This document shows, piece after piece, positions 31,765-41,660 of a stretch of DNA of 64,000 bases. The number at the start of each line of letters is the position of its first letter. Position 1 is the first letter of the stretch. The notes below the pieces were generated by a model. It was not told the DNA's origin. It saw only the letters and a program-made list of their open reading frames with translations, and made no database searches. Position numbers and translations under genes: made by a program. Where the stretch lies: assembly GCF_000427465.1 (NCBI RefSeq), contig NZ_ATYB01000009.1, positions 620,001-684,000 of the forward strand, given 5' to 3'. Origin of the DNA: Sinorhizobium arboris LMG 14919 (GTDB lineage Bacteria > Pseudomonadota > Alphaproteobacteria > Rhizobiales > Rhizobiaceae).

Positions 31765-33672
31765 TCAGCCGATCAGGGCGTTGTTGTCGCGCTTAATGGC
31801 GATTACCGTCGAGCGCGGCAATTTGCCATCGCCGTCCGGGAAGGGAGCGTCGGGGTGCTGGATGCCAACGAACATGGTGCGCTTGTCCGCGGACCAGGTC
31901 ATGCCGGTGACTTCGGCACCCTTCGGGCTCGTGAGGAAGCGCTCTATGCGGCCGGTGGCAGGGTCGCCCGCGAGCATCTGATTGTTGCCCTGACCCAGGA
32001 ATTCGCCTTCGTTGGTGTCTTCACCGTCCGTCTGGATCCAAAGGAGGCCGGTGGAGTCGAACATCATGCCGTCCGGCGAGTTGAACATGTTGCCGGAGTT
32101 GATGTTGGACGAACCGGCATAGGCGTCGCCCCTATGGACGTCCGGATTGCCGGCCATGACGAACAAGTCCCACTTGAACTTGCCATCGGCATGGTCATCG
32201 TTGTCCGGATACCAGCGGACAATCTGGCCATATTCGTTCTTTTCGCGCGGGTTGACGCCGCCGACAGGCATTTCGTCGCCCCCGGCATTCTTCTTGACGC
32301 CACGATTGGTGTTGTTGGTGAGTGCACAATAGGCTTCGATCGCGACGGGGTTGATTGCAACCCACTCCGGACGGTCCATGGTGGTAGCGCCGACCTTCGA
32401 GGCGGCCTGCCGGGTGAAGACGCATATTTCGTCCATCTTCATGCCGGTCGTTTCGGGAGTGAGGGCCAGCCATTCGCCATTGCCGTCGTCGGAGAACCTG
32501 GCGACATAGAGCGTGCCTTCATCGAGCAGCTTGGAGGTATTGCCGCCTGGGACATAGATGCCGTTCGAGACATATTTATAAAGGAATTCGCCACGTTCGT
32601 CGTCGCCCATGTAGACGACCACGCGACCGTCGCGTGCGATCACGACAGCGGCGTTTTCATGCTTGATGCGGCCGAGCGCCGTGCGCTTGACCGGGGTCGA
32701 CGACGCATCCGACGGATCGATTTCCACGACGTAGCCGGCGCGACGCGGTTCGTTCGGGTTCTTCGAGACGTCAAAACGGGGATCGAAGGCCTCGTAGCCA
32801 TAACGGGTCTCGGCTGCGATGCCATAGCGCTTGAAGTCGTCGGGCATCGCGAAGTTCGGGTCGGTGGAACCGAAGTAGCCGTTGAAGTTTTCCTCACAGG
32901 TGAGATAGGTGCCCCACGGCGTCCTGCCCGCGCCGCAGTTGTTGAAGGTCCCGAGACAGTCGGTGCCGCTCGGATCAGCTTCAGTCTTGAGAAGATCGGA
33001 TCCGGCGGCTGGACCGGAGATCTTCATCGGCGTCAGATGAGTAATGCGGCGGTTGAAGGGGCTGTCGAGCACGATTTCCCAGCCGTTCTCACCTTCGGCG
33101 ACCTCCATTACGGTGACGCCCTGCAGGTTTTGCAGGATCTTCACGTCGTCGGCGCTCTTGGGCATGCCCTTTTCATTATTCGGAAGATTGGTTTCATTGT
33201 TGACGTATTCGTGGTTGACGGCAATGACCTGATGGCCGCCGACCACGAACAGTTCCATGCCGTCGGTGTTTTCACCGAAGACTTTGTCGGCGTTCTCGAC
33301 GCTGACGCCGTTGGCCGGGTCGAGATCCGGAACATTCGAAAACAACGGCTGGCCCCACTTCGCGAGCGGCTTCCAGGAATAGCCTTCCGGAACGTGAACC
33401 GTACCGTCGGTGGCGATCGGAATTGGCTTGAACGGGAAGCGGGAAGCGGCTTCCTGAGCCTGCGCCGAGGTGGAGTTCATCAGGCTGCCGAGCGTGCCCA
33501 TGGCTGCAGCGGCGGAGCCGATGGCGAGTACACCGCCAAGAAAGCCGCGGCGTGAAATGGCCGCTTCGATCACCCGATCGAAGTCGGTTTCGGCCGGAGG
33601 CGGATTCTGCAGTTCGTCCCATTCGTCCCAGGACAGCTTGTTCTTGTCGATCTCGGTCACGGCTTTCTCCAT
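31765..33672 (-). CDS. phoX: PhoX-family alkaline phosphatase (DUF839)
   Basis: A 635-residue exported protein. The N-terminus carries a twin-arginine signal: SRRGFLGGVLAIGSAAAAMG near residues 40-60, after a 39-residue charged leader, ending near AQA at about 72. The body is the PhoX/DUF839 beta-propeller, with NHEYVNNE near residue 155, GTYLTCEENFNG near 250, GRIKHENAAVV near 327 and MGDDERGEFLYKY near 350, residues that bind Ca and Fe in characterised PhoX enzymes. It would release phosphate from phosphate esters in the periplasm. No PHO box that I trust is visible upstream. Confidence 0.9.
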   Translation of the reverse strand: MEKAVTEIDKNKLSWDEWDELQNPPPAETDFDRVIEAAISRRGFLGGVLAIGSAAAAMGTLGSLMNSTSAQAQEAASRFPFKPIPIATDGTVHVPEGYSWKPLAKWGQPLFSNVPDLDPANGVSVENADKVFGENTDGMELFVVGGHQVIAVNHEYVNNETNLPNNEKGMPKSADDVKILQNLQGVTVMEVAEGENGWEIVLDSPFNRRITHLTPMKISGPAAGSDLLKTEADPSGTDCLGTFNNCGAGRTPWGTYLTCEENFNGYFGSTDPNFAMPDDFKRYGIAAETRYGYEAFDPRFDVSKNPNEPRRAGYVVEIDPSDASSTPVKRTALGRIKHENAAVVIARDGRVVVYMGDDERGEFLYKYVSNGIYVPGGNTSKLLDEGTLYVARFSDDGNGEWLALTPETTGMKMDEICVFTRQAASKVGATTMDRPEWVAINPVAIEAYCALTNNTNRGVKKNAGGDEMPVGGVNPREKNEYGQIVRWYPDNDDHADGKFKWDLFVMAGNPDVHRGDAYAGSSNINSGNMFNSPDGMMFDSTGLLWIQTDGEDTNEGEFLGQGNNQMLAGDPATGRIERFLTSPKGAEVTGMTWSADKRTMFVGIQHPDAPFPDGDGKLPRSTVIAIKRDNNALIG

Positions 33673-34041
33673 CGTTGCTTATCCGAACAATTCCGACGAT
33701 GGGGCGTATCGTTGTTAAATTACATTCATATGACGGGAGCGACAGCCTCGCTCTCAACGTCAGCAAAGCCTGGACTACGGCACTTGGTTCGAACCTGGAC
33801 CCCGAAAGGTGATCCAAGCGCACAGAAAGGCCCGCAACCGGCAAGATAAATCGCGGTGTCGTTGAGCCAGACCGCAATCCGCTTGAATGCAGATGCCCTC
33901 CCCCGTGATAGCGCGTTAAGCCTCCATTAGCGTAGCAGCATGTACGTTCACGACGCAGCGCGCCGCGGGCATGATGCCTCCTGCTTCTCCGGCCTGACGG
34001 ACCGAGGAATTCTTACAATAATCCCCCGCAGGTATCATCCC
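33673..34041. other. Divergent intergenic region between phoX and the GGDEF-EAL gene
   Basis: About 370 bases. No gene is supported. No clear palindrome or two-part PHO box was found on inspection. Confidence 0.4.
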
Positions 34042-36228
34042 ATGCACAGGAATACACTCTCGGAAAGCCGCCAGACACAGCTACTGGTGCTGCTCGTCGC
34101 TGCTGTGTTCATCTTGGTCGCCGCCGCACTCGCCGGACTGGTTGCGGGCTCGATCGCTACCCTCACGACGACGGCCGATGACATCGATGACCAAAGAGCC
34201 CTGCAAGCTACGTCGGGAGCGGTGCAGGCGCTTCGCAAGCAGATGGCGGCGACCCTGCGCGACAACGCGTACTGGGACGATGCATATGCCGAGGTGAGCG
34301 CCGATACGCGCGCCGACTGGATTATTGAAAACTGGGCGTCGACCTCCGCCGACTACCCTCTTTATGACACCGCCATCGTTGTCGATAGCCGGAATCTGCC
34401 GGTTGTCGCATACCGCAAAGGCGTTCCGATGGACGTCATGCCGAGCGAATCCGTTGACGACTTCCAAGCATTGCTCGACGCGGCGAGACGGGTGAAGATG
34501 TCCGACGAAGTTCCGGTGCATTTCGCACGCTCCTCCGCCGGAACCGAACTTATCGGCGCGGCCGCGATTCAACCGTTCGAAAGCGATGAGTCACTCGACC
34601 CGGGAGATTTCCATGTGCTCGTATTCGCAAAGCTGATTACCCCGGCCGTCGTGGCCGAGGTGTCCGGCAGTTTCGCAATTGCGGACCTGCGTCTTGAATT
34701 GAAGCCTTCGGCGGGACGATTGGCCGTTGCATTGAAAGATGTGTCGTCCAAGGATATCGCCTATTTCACCTGGCCTTCGATGGCCCCAGGCACAAAGAGC
34801 TACGAGAAGATCGACGGCGACCTGCGAACCGCAGGCGCGATTTTAGTCCTGTTTCTCTGCGCCATCGGTTTCGCGGGTGGCATAACGGTCCGCAATCTGC
34901 GCAAAAGCGAACACGCTTCGCGACATCGCGCCCTGCATGATCCTCTGACTGGGCTCTTGAACCGCGCAGGACTCCTTGAGAACGTCGCTGCTGTTTCCAG
35001 CTGGGTACGACTGAACGGGAAGCAGGTGAAGCTCCACTTCATCGATCTGGACGGGTTTAAGGCGGTCAATGATGCCTGGGGGCACGCGGTTGGAGACGCC
35101 CTCATTGTCGCCGTTGCCCACCGGCTGCGCGACGCCTTGCCGAATGACGCATTTGCTGCTCGCCTGGGCGGTGACGAATTCGCGGTTGTGACCATCGACG
35201 AACTTGGTGCTGAGCTTGTCCCGGGCTTCGGCGGGCGGCTTCAAGAAGCCCTGGCGAGCGTCTTCGAGATTGACGGACGGTCGATCGAGATCGGCTGCAG
35301 CATTGGCGTCGCGGTATCCGCGCTCGGCTCGGTGCAGACCGACGAACTCATGCGCCGAGCCGACATCGCACTTTACCGTGCGAAAGATCTCGGCCGCGGC
35401 ATGACCATCGACTTCGACAACAGCTTTGACGATGACGCCCTCCAACAGGCGGAACTGGAGAGCCAGTTGCGCACCACGCTGCTGAAGGGCGGTATATCGG
35501 TGCTGTTCCAACCGCTAATCGATGCTCGCTCCGGCGCAGTGACCGGCGTTGAAGCGCTAGCGCGCTGGCATAGGGAGGATGGGATCGCAATCGGTCCCGA
35601 TGTGTTCATCCAGATCGCCGAGCGCGCCGGCATGATTGATTTGCTCGGCATGCAGGTGTTGAGGACGTCGCTGAACGCCGCCGCGGCGTGGCCGGCGCTC
35701 AATCTCGGAGTCAACATTTCTCCGCTGCAGCTTAAGAACCCGCGCTTCGTCGAGCAGGTCACAGCCGCAATCAAAACTGCGGATTTCGACCCTCGCCGGC
35801 TGACGATCGAGGTGACGGAGGGCGTTCTAATTTCCAATCCAGAACAGGCGCGTCGCGCAATCGACGGGTTGAGGAAGATCGGCGTCAAGGTTGCGCTGGA
35901 CGATTTCGGTGCTGGATATGCCAGCATCGGATCACTCCGGCGCTTTGGGTTCGACCGGATGAAAGTGGATCGCTCGCTGGTGGCTGCTTTGGAAGTCGAT
36001 CACAACGCCGGCGCCGTCCTTCAGGCTACGGTCGCTCTCGCCAATGCGCTGCAAATCCCTGTCACGGCAGAGGGGATCGAGACGGAACAGCAGGCGACGG
36101 CGGTGCGGCTGTCGGGCTGCGACGAACTTCAGGGATATCTCTTCAGCAGACCGGTGAGTGCCGACGAAGTTACGGCACTCTATGGCGCAGCCGATGCGAG
36201 CTGCAGCGCGAGCCACAGCAGTCGCTGA
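34042..36228 (+). CDS. CHASE4-GGDEF-EAL membrane signalling protein (cyclic-di-GMP turnover)
   Basis: A 728-residue protein. A first membrane segment (LLVLLVAAVFILVAAALAGLV) is followed by a periplasmic CHASE4 sensor domain at about residues 45-250 (DNAYWDDAY is its hallmark) and a second membrane segment near 270. The GGDEF domain has an intact GGDEF in ARLGGDEFAVV near 377. The EAL domain has intact EAL in GVEALARWH near 510, ENVNISP-type NISPLQ, EVTEGVL and DDFGAGYAS. Both active sites look complete, so it may make and degrade cyclic-di-GMP. The ATG at 34042 is chosen because it directly precedes the first membrane helix; a frame start at 33940 is possible. Confidence 0.93.
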   Translation: MHRNTLSESRQTQLLVLLVAAVFILVAAALAGLVAGSIATLTTTADDIDDQRALQATSGAVQALRKQMAATLRDNAYWDDAYAEVSADTRADWIIENWASTSADYPLYDTAIVVDSRNLPVVAYRKGVPMDVMPSESVDDFQALLDAARRVKMSDEVPVHFARSSAGTELIGAAAIQPFESDESLDPGDFHVLVFAKLITPAVVAEVSGSFAIADLRLELKPSAGRLAVALKDVSSKDIAYFTWPSMAPGTKSYEKIDGDLRTAGAILVLFLCAIGFAGGITVRNLRKSEHASRHRALHDPLTGLLNRAGLLENVAAVSSWVRLNGKQVKLHFIDLDGFKAVNDAWGHAVGDALIVAVAHRLRDALPNDAFAARLGGDEFAVVTIDELGAELVPGFGGRLQEALASVFEIDGRSIEIGCSIGVAVSALGSVQTDELMRRADIALYRAKDLGRGMTIDFDNSFDDDALQQAELESQLRTTLLKGGISVLFQPLIDARSGAVTGVEALARWHREDGIAIGPDVFIQIAERAGMIDLLGMQVLRTSLNAAAAWPALNLGVNISPLQLKNPRFVEQVTAAIKTADFDPRRLTIEVTEGVLISNPEQARRAIDGLRKIGVKVALDDFGAGYASIGSLRRFGFDRMKVDRSLVAALEVDHNAGAVLQATVALANALQIPVTAEGIETEQQATAVRLSGCDELQGYLFSRPVSADEVTALYGAADASCSASHSSR

Positions 36229-36411
36229 CCTCTGTGGCAAGGATAGCCAAGACTGCCGATGTCGCGGCAAGACATTGCGGACTGTCCGAGGCGCAGCCGC
36301 CTTGGCGGGACGGGCATTGAACTGGCATGGACGGCCATATAGACATTTTGCGACGAATGAATTCGCGACCTCTATCGTCCACCTGTCTCGGCCGTCATTT
36401 CCTCCTTCGGA

Positions 36412-37050
36412 TCACATTCTCGTGCGGGCCACACCAGTGCCGGTATGGTGGATGAAATTGAACTGACCGTAGGTGTCCTTCAGGTTCAACTCGATCGGCC
36501 TGGATGCCTTCGCCGATGCACTGGCGATTTCTGCGATCTCGAACTCTATCCCCGCCGGTAGATCGATACGCACCCGATGCGGCTCTCCCGTAGCAGGGCT
36601 GATGATTGGGCGCGCGGTTGATTCCAAAACGCCCGGGATCACGACCCGTGCTGTCCTCGCCTCGATATCGGCTTCGAATTCGATAGGCTTGAAGATCGTT
36701 TCGTGTACCGTGTTCGACATGGCGCGGAACACCCACCAATGCGTGGTGGCCTCCTCGGTCTCTCCGCCATGCAGCACTGTGGTCAACGCTTGGCGCTGCT
36801 TCTCGTCGGCACGTTCGTCAACGATCGCTAGCATCGTCCCGTTACCCTCGAAGATTGCCCCGGGCCACTCATAAAGGACACCCCAATGAAGTCCGTCGAG
36901 ATTGACGTCGCCGAAATGGCCGCGCTCGATCCGACCGAGTTCGAAGCCCCGGCACCCTCCATGAGTCGGACGCAGTTCGAATTGGCAGGGGCAATTGTAA
37001 TCGCAGTTGCAATTGCTGAATGCGAGGGCGTCGATTCTCCAGTCAATCAT
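36412..37050 (-). CDS. DUF1326 domain protein
   Basis: A 212-residue protein matching DUF1326, a family of unknown function. The N-terminal NCNCDYNCPCQF cluster near residue 13 has four closely spaced cysteines, suggesting metal or thiol chemistry. Other conserved points are WGVLYEWPGAIFEGNG near residue 57 and HTG near the end. In many proteobacteria it is paired with a DUF2182 membrane protein, but none lies next to it here. It has no signal peptide. The function is not known. Confidence 0.88.
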   Translation of the reverse strand: MIDWRIDALAFSNCNCDYNCPCQFELRPTHGGCRGFELGRIERGHFGDVNLDGLHWGVLYEWPGAIFEGNGTMLAIVDERADEKQRQALTTVLHGGETEEATTHWWVFRAMSNTVHETIFKPIEFEADIEARTARVVIPGVLESTARPIISPATGEPHRVRIDLPAGIEFEIAEIASASAKASRPIELNLKDTYGQFNFIHHTGTGVARTRM

Positions 37051-37332
37051 GGTGTTCTCACGAACCGCGATTCTATAACTCGAGCGCCAATGGCGTAGCC
37101 GTCCTCTCGCTCAGTGGCACGCCCCTGGACGGTCGACTGGCCCGGCTTAGCGGCGACAGTCTATAACGTTTGGCGGCGTCGCAGAAGTCGACCGAAAGTA
37201 CTAAGAATTGATGCAGCATGACAGTTGTGTCGGATGCAGAAGAGCTATTGAGCAGGACGACGCCCGTACGAGCGCAGTCTTGGCGTTTGCGAGTTCCCGT
37301 CGATCCCTGATGCCAAGCCGCGGAGCGCTTTG

Positions 37333-37899
37333 TCAGATGCCGTGGCGAACGGCATTGCTCCAAACGAGCTCGAGCTGAAGCAGCGTCTGGAAGGCCGTCT
37401 CAAGATCCCTCCGTTCCTGCGCAGCCCGGCTTAGCCCACGTTCGTAGGATTTTCCCGCCTCCCGCAGGTCTGCACACAGCTTCTTGCCCTTTTCCGATAG
37501 CCGAATGCGGGCAGACCGTTTGTCCCGCTGCGACGCGATCCGCTCGATATAGTCCCCCCCGGCAAGCTGCTTCAGGTGGTAGGAAACATTGGAACCCATG
37601 TAATGGCCGCGGTCCAAGAGCTCGCCCACCGAGAGTTCCGTCCCTCCGATAGCCAAAAGAACCATTGCCTGCGCTGGCCCGATGTCGTCCACGCCGAGCA
37701 TCGTCAATTCCGCACGCAGCACCCCATAAAACCGCCGGCTTGCACGCTCCATGACACGGGCAAGCTCGAGATAGCTGACCAGGGGGTCTTCGCCGCCGCG
37801 ATGTGGCTCAGGAGGGCTGGGGGCACTTGTCAGCGCGTCGCTCCCACGCTGTGCTGCCACGGTGGCTCCCAGATTTACCGACGGCAATCCCTGATTCAT
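37333..37899 (-). CDS. MarR-family winged-helix regulator (LdtR-like)
   Basis: A 188-residue protein. After about 40 variable residues comes a MarR-type domain: YLELARVMERASRRFYGVLRAEL near residue 43, then GPAQAMVLLAIGGTELSVGELLDRGHYMGSNVSYHLKQL (recognition helix near 110), and a wing with RDKRSARIRLSEKG near 127. TGGAGTGAGGG precedes the ATG at 37899. It resembles the LdtR group of rhizobial MarR regulators, which control cell-wall and stress genes. No clear target gene is adjacent, and the next gene downstream is 282 bases away. Confidence 0.88.
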   Translation of the reverse strand: MNQGLPSVNLGATVAAQRGSDALTSAPSPPEPHRGGEDPLVSYLELARVMERASRRFYGVLRAELTMLGVDDIGPAQAMVLLAIGGTELSVGELLDRGHYMGSNVSYHLKQLAGGDYIERIASQRDKRSARIRLSEKGKKLCADLREAGKSYERGLSRAAQERRDLETAFQTLLQLELVWSNAVRHGI

Positions 37900-38389
37900 C
37901 CCTCACTCCATTAGAGAATTGCGCAGTCCGACGCCCCTAGCAGCAGTGGAGGAACGCGAGCAGAGATCCGCGCACGCCAGCAAAACGCTGCGGCTTCGAA
38001 CCCTGACTTCGCGCCATAGCAATGCTGTCACCGTTGCCACACGTGTTTATGCGTTTTTTAGCAGGAAGACATAAGCACGTTGGGGAAACGAGCGTAACCG
38101 TAGAAACTTGGGGCTTTCTGCAGGGGCATCGGAGCCGTTGCGATGTCGCGCGGGGGGCTTACGACTGCGTCCAATTGCTCGGCTGTTCGTTTCGCTGATG
38201 GATAGCGGTCAGCAAGCGGCCCGGTTGGCAGGGGCCGTTCGGGTCGGATACCTCGTCACCAAGCATCACGCCAGCGTCGTTTTGTTCACGCTGCTTGCCC
38301 CTTTTCCCTTACGGGTCCATTCTCATTCCCCCTATTGGAATGTTTCGGAAGCCGGTCCGAGGCTCTCGATGGGTCTACGGGGTCGATCG
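37900..38389. other. Divergent intergenic region
   Basis: About 490 bases between the MarR-type gene and the cyclase gene. The plus-strand frame upstream of the cyclase start is open from 38108, but its residues show no domain. No repeats are seen. Confidence 0.4.
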
Positions 38390-39265
38390 ATGAACTGTGA
38401 GGGCTGCGGACTTGAGATCCAGAGCGGCTTTGCCTTCTGCCCGAAATGCGGGATGAGGCAACCAGAACCCTGCCCTGGCTGCGGTTATCCGTGCCCGTCC
38501 GACTTTGCTTTCTGCCCAAAATGCGGCGCTCCCACGAACAATGCGGGCGCAGCGGGGGACCCTACCAGCCGCGCCGGCTCGGCGCCGAGCGGGAAGGTTG
38601 GGCAACCGGCCCTGGCCGCCGTCGACGCCGACCGCCGTACGGTCACCGTTCTGTTCGCGGATCTCAGCGGTTTCACCGCACTGTCCGAGCAAATCGACCC
38701 GGAACTCATGCAGGCCCTGCAAAACGAGCTGTTCGAGGAGCTTACCGAGGCAGTGCAGACGTTCGGCGGCTTCGTTGACAAGTTCATCGGCGATGCCCTG
38801 TTAGCACTGTTCGGCGCGCCGGTCGCGCATGAGGAGGACCCGGAACGAGCGCTTCGCGCCGCCCTCGACATGGTCGAGCGAGCTTCGCGCATGCGCGAGC
38901 GCTGGCAGGCGCGGGCCGGCTCGCCGCCAGTCCTCCATATCGGCGTCAACACCGGACCGGTGGTCACCGGCGGCTTCGGCGCGGGAAGCGCCAAATCTTA
39001 TTCGGTGACCGGCGACACCGTGAATACAGCGCAGCGGCTGCAATCGATGGCGTCACCCGGCGAGGTACTGGTCGGGCCACTGACCCAGCGCCTCGCCCGG
39101 CATGCCTTCTTCTTCGAAAACGCTCGGCGAGACCACGCTGCGCGGCAAGTCAGGAAGCATACGGGTTTATCGCCTGCGGGGTTTGCGCGAAGCCCCGCGT
39201 CCGGCGCGTGGCTTGGAGGCACTGGGCCTCAGCGCTCCGCTGATCGGCCGAGATGCCGAGCTTGA
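38390..39265 (+). CDS. Zinc-ribbon/class III nucleotide cyclase, N-terminal part of a frameshifted protein
   Basis: About 245 meaningful residues. Two zinc ribbons open the protein (CEGCG then CPKCG; CPGCGYPC then CPKCG, residues 3-50). A class III adenylate/guanylate cyclase domain follows at about 85-240, with TVLFADLSGFTALSEQ (metal-binding aspartate), FVDKFIGDALLALFG (second aspartate) and YSVTGDTVNTAQRLQS. After HAFFFE near 39117 the frame no longer matches the family. The correct continuation, TLGETTLRGKSGS, lies in the next frame. Deleting one A from the AAAA run at about 39117-39120 restores it. The stop at 39265 is therefore probably artificial or the result of decay. Confidence 0.85.
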   Translation: MNCEGCGLEIQSGFAFCPKCGMRQPEPCPGCGYPCPSDFAFCPKCGAPTNNAGAAGDPTSRAGSAPSGKVGQPALAAVDADRRTVTVLFADLSGFTALSEQIDPELMQALQNELFEELTEAVQTFGGFVDKFIGDALLALFGAPVAHEEDPERALRAALDMVERASRMRERWQARAGSPPVLHIGVNTGPVVTGGFGAGSAKSYSVTGDTVNTAQRLQSMASPGEVLVGPLTQRLARHAFFFENARRDHAARQVRKHTGLSPAGFARSPASGAWLGGTGPQRSADRPRCRA

Positions 39266-41660
39266 GCGGATGTTGGCGAGCCTCGATCTGGCGTGCCGGG
39301 GTTCGGCCCAACTAGTGCGGCTGGTCGGAGAGGCCGGCATCGGCAAGTCGCGGCTGGTGAACGAGTTCATCGCCCGCATTCACGACGAAGAACGCTTTGC
39401 CGCTGTCGCGATCAGGAAGGCGGCCTGCTCCCCGCTCGGAGAGCAGTCCTATGGTACGCTTGCTGCCGTCGTTCGAAGCGCCGCCGGTATGCCGCAAGGC
39501 GGCCCCGTAGCTGAAACCAGGGCAAAGCTTTCCGACCTGCTGGGCGAGCTCGGCCTGGACGACGATGAGGCCGCCCGCCTGACGCCGCTTCTGTTCCATG
39601 TCCTGGGTCTCGGCGATCCCGACGGCGCCCTGCGCCATGTCGAACCCGAACAACTGCGCAGGCAGATCTTCTTTGCCATCCGCACCATCTTCGAAAGGCG
39701 GCTGGCTCTCGGGCCGCTGCTGATTGTGGTGGAGGATTTGCATTGGGCCGACGCTGTATCGCTCGAGGCGCTGCGGTTTCTGATGGACCGGCTGGAACGG
39801 CCGCGGCTGATCCTGGTGTTCACCCATCGCCCGACATTCGACGCGGAACAACTCGATTCGAGGCGGATCAGCCACACGACGCTACGTCTCGCTCCGCTTG
39901 ACGACAATGATGGGCGCAGGCTGCTCGCCGCCCTTTTCGGAGAAGGCTGTGACCAGACGTTGAACAAACTCGGCAACCGGATTCTCGACCGTGCCGGCGG
40001 AAACCCGCTATTCGTCGAAGAGATCGTGCGCGGCTTCATTGAGAGCGGGGTTCTGGTGCGCGACGGGCTTCATTGGCAGGCTGCCGCGAGCGAAACGGCA
40101 GTTGAGATTCCGGCGAGTATTCAAGCTATGCTGCTCGCCCGCATGGACAGGCTGCCGTCCGAAGCGCGAAGGCTGGCCCAGGAGGCGGCGGTCCTCGGTC
40201 CGCGCTTCGACGCAAGGCTGCTGACCGCAGTTTCAGCCCACCCAAGGAAAATCGAGGCGGGGCTCGATCTGCTCTGCGATGCGGAGATCATCGAGGAGGT
40301 GGCCGACATCGGTTCAACCGCGTCGCAATCCTATCGTTTCACTCAGGCCCTGCTCCAAGACGTGATCTACCAAAATCTCCTCCTGCAGCGGCGTACCGAA
40401 ATGCATGGGCAGGTCGGGACCGCGTTGGAACAATTATGCGGGCAAGAGCCAGAACGCCTTGAAGATGTGCTGCTCCTCGGCCATCATTTCAGCCTGAGCG
40501 CGAACAAGGCAAAAGGTGCGCGCTATTTGTGTTCGGCCGGAGACCGGGCCCGTACGATCTACGCAAATGACGACGCTATCCGACATTACCAGCAGGCGCT
40601 GACGGCGCTCGCCGATGATCCGGAATCCGAGGAGCTCAGGCTCTCTCTGCGCGAGCGCATCGCCGACCTTTGCGGTTCGGCGGGCCGGCGCGGGGCAGCC
40701 CATGAACACTACCGGACGGTGCTCGAGGCTCGCCGGGCCAGAGGCGACCGCGCTGGGGCGGCGCGGATATTGCGGAAGCTCGGCCGGCTGCTTTGGCAAG
40801 CCGGTAAAAGAAGCCAGGCTGAGGCACACTATGCCGAAGCGGCTCTGTCGCTCGAAGGAACGGACGCGCGAATCGAACAAGCGCTTCTGCTCCAGGAGCG
40901 TGGTCGCCTGGCATTTCGCATCGGCGAGCACTCCGCCGCCGTCAAATGGGCGGATGAAGCGCTCGAACGGGCCGAGTCGCTGCCGATGGATGCCGACGAG
41001 GGGACTAGGTTGGAGGCGGCGCACGCAACGGCTGAGGCGCTCAACACAAAGGGAGTCGCGCTGGCGCGGCTCGCACGAAGCCGCGAGGCGGTGCTCGAGG
41101 TGGAACGGAGCGTCGACGTCGCCGAGGCCGCCGGCCTGCTTAGCGCCGCCTGCCGCGGCTATACGAATCTTGGCGTGCTCTACACTGTGATCGATCCGGC
41201 GCGGGCAATCGAGGTGTGTCGTCGGGGGCTGGAAGTGGCTCGCCGCATCGGCGATCTCGGCTTCCAAGCACGTCTTCTCGCCAACCTCGCTGTCGCCAGT
41301 TGCACCTTCACCGACCGCTGTGGCGACGAAGGCGTTCGCGCCGCTGAGAAGGCAATCGAGCTAGACCGCGCACTCGACCAACGCGAGCATCTGCCTGTCC
41401 CGCTCATTGTTCTTGGACAGATCCATCAGTGCCATGTGGAGCCGGAGCTCGCGGCACGCTGTTACAACGAGGCACTGGAGATGGCGCGGGAAACAGGCGA
41501 GCCGCAAATGCTTTTTCCGTGTTACGAGGGCCTTGCCACACTGAGTCTCGAGGTCGGCGACATGGCCGAGGCCGAGCGGTATTTTTCCCTGGCGCAGGAT
41601 GTATGCAACCAGCACGGGCTCGACCCCGAAGGATTGGTCATCTTGCCGTTTCTCGATTAG
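39102..41660 (+). CDS. AAA-type ATPase/TPR part of the frameshifted cyclase protein
   Basis: An 852-residue frame continuing the cyclase protein. First comes the end of the cyclase domain (LGETTLRGKSGSIRVYRLRG). An AAA/NACHT-like predicted ATPase follows, with Walker A GEAGIGKSRLVNEF near residue 77 and Walker B LLIVVEDLHWAD near residue 205, then a helical region with TPR-like repeats from about 450 to 840. Together with the upstream frame it makes the well-known cyclase-ATPase-TPR architecture of about 1090 residues, where the cyclase output is thought to be controlled by the ATPase/TPR part. Initiation at 39102 has no ribosome site, so it may be untranslated unless a frameshift occurs. Confidence 0.82.
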   Translation: MPSSSKTLGETTLRGKSGSIRVYRLRGLREAPRPARGLEALGLSAPLIGRDAELERMLASLDLACRGSAQLVRLVGEAGIGKSRLVNEFIARIHDEERFAAVAIRKAACSPLGEQSYGTLAAVVRSAAGMPQGGPVAETRAKLSDLLGELGLDDDEAARLTPLLFHVLGLGDPDGALRHVEPEQLRRQIFFAIRTIFERRLALGPLLIVVEDLHWADAVSLEALRFLMDRLERPRLILVFTHRPTFDAEQLDSRRISHTTLRLAPLDDNDGRRLLAALFGEGCDQTLNKLGNRILDRAGGNPLFVEEIVRGFIESGVLVRDGLHWQAAASETAVEIPASIQAMLLARMDRLPSEARRLAQEAAVLGPRFDARLLTAVSAHPRKIEAGLDLLCDAEIIEEVADIGSTASQSYRFTQALLQDVIYQNLLLQRRTEMHGQVGTALEQLCGQEPERLEDVLLLGHHFSLSANKAKGARYLCSAGDRARTIYANDDAIRHYQQALTALADDPESEELRLSLRERIADLCGSAGRRGAAHEHYRTVLEARRARGDRAGAARILRKLGRLLWQAGKRSQAEAHYAEAALSLEGTDARIEQALLLQERGRLAFRIGEHSAAVKWADEALERAESLPMDADEGTRLEAAHATAEALNTKGVALARLARSREAVLEVERSVDVAEAAGLLSAACRGYTNLGVLYTVIDPARAIEVCRRGLEVARRIGDLGFQARLLANLAVASCTFTDRCGDEGVRAAEKAIELDRALDQREHLPVPLIVLGQIHQCHVEPELAARCYNEALEMARETGEPQMLFPCYEGLATLSLEVGDMAEAERYFSLAQDVCNQHGLDPEGLVILPFLD

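Noticed and set aside
31855-33555. Plus-strand open frame of 566 codons opposite phoX
   Set aside because: Antisense shadow of the PhoX gene; no recognisable domain.
33690-33760. Possible PHO box upstream of phoX
   Set aside because: CTGTCGC and CCGTCAT half-sites are present, but the spacing does not fit the 7-4-7 pattern of the consensus.
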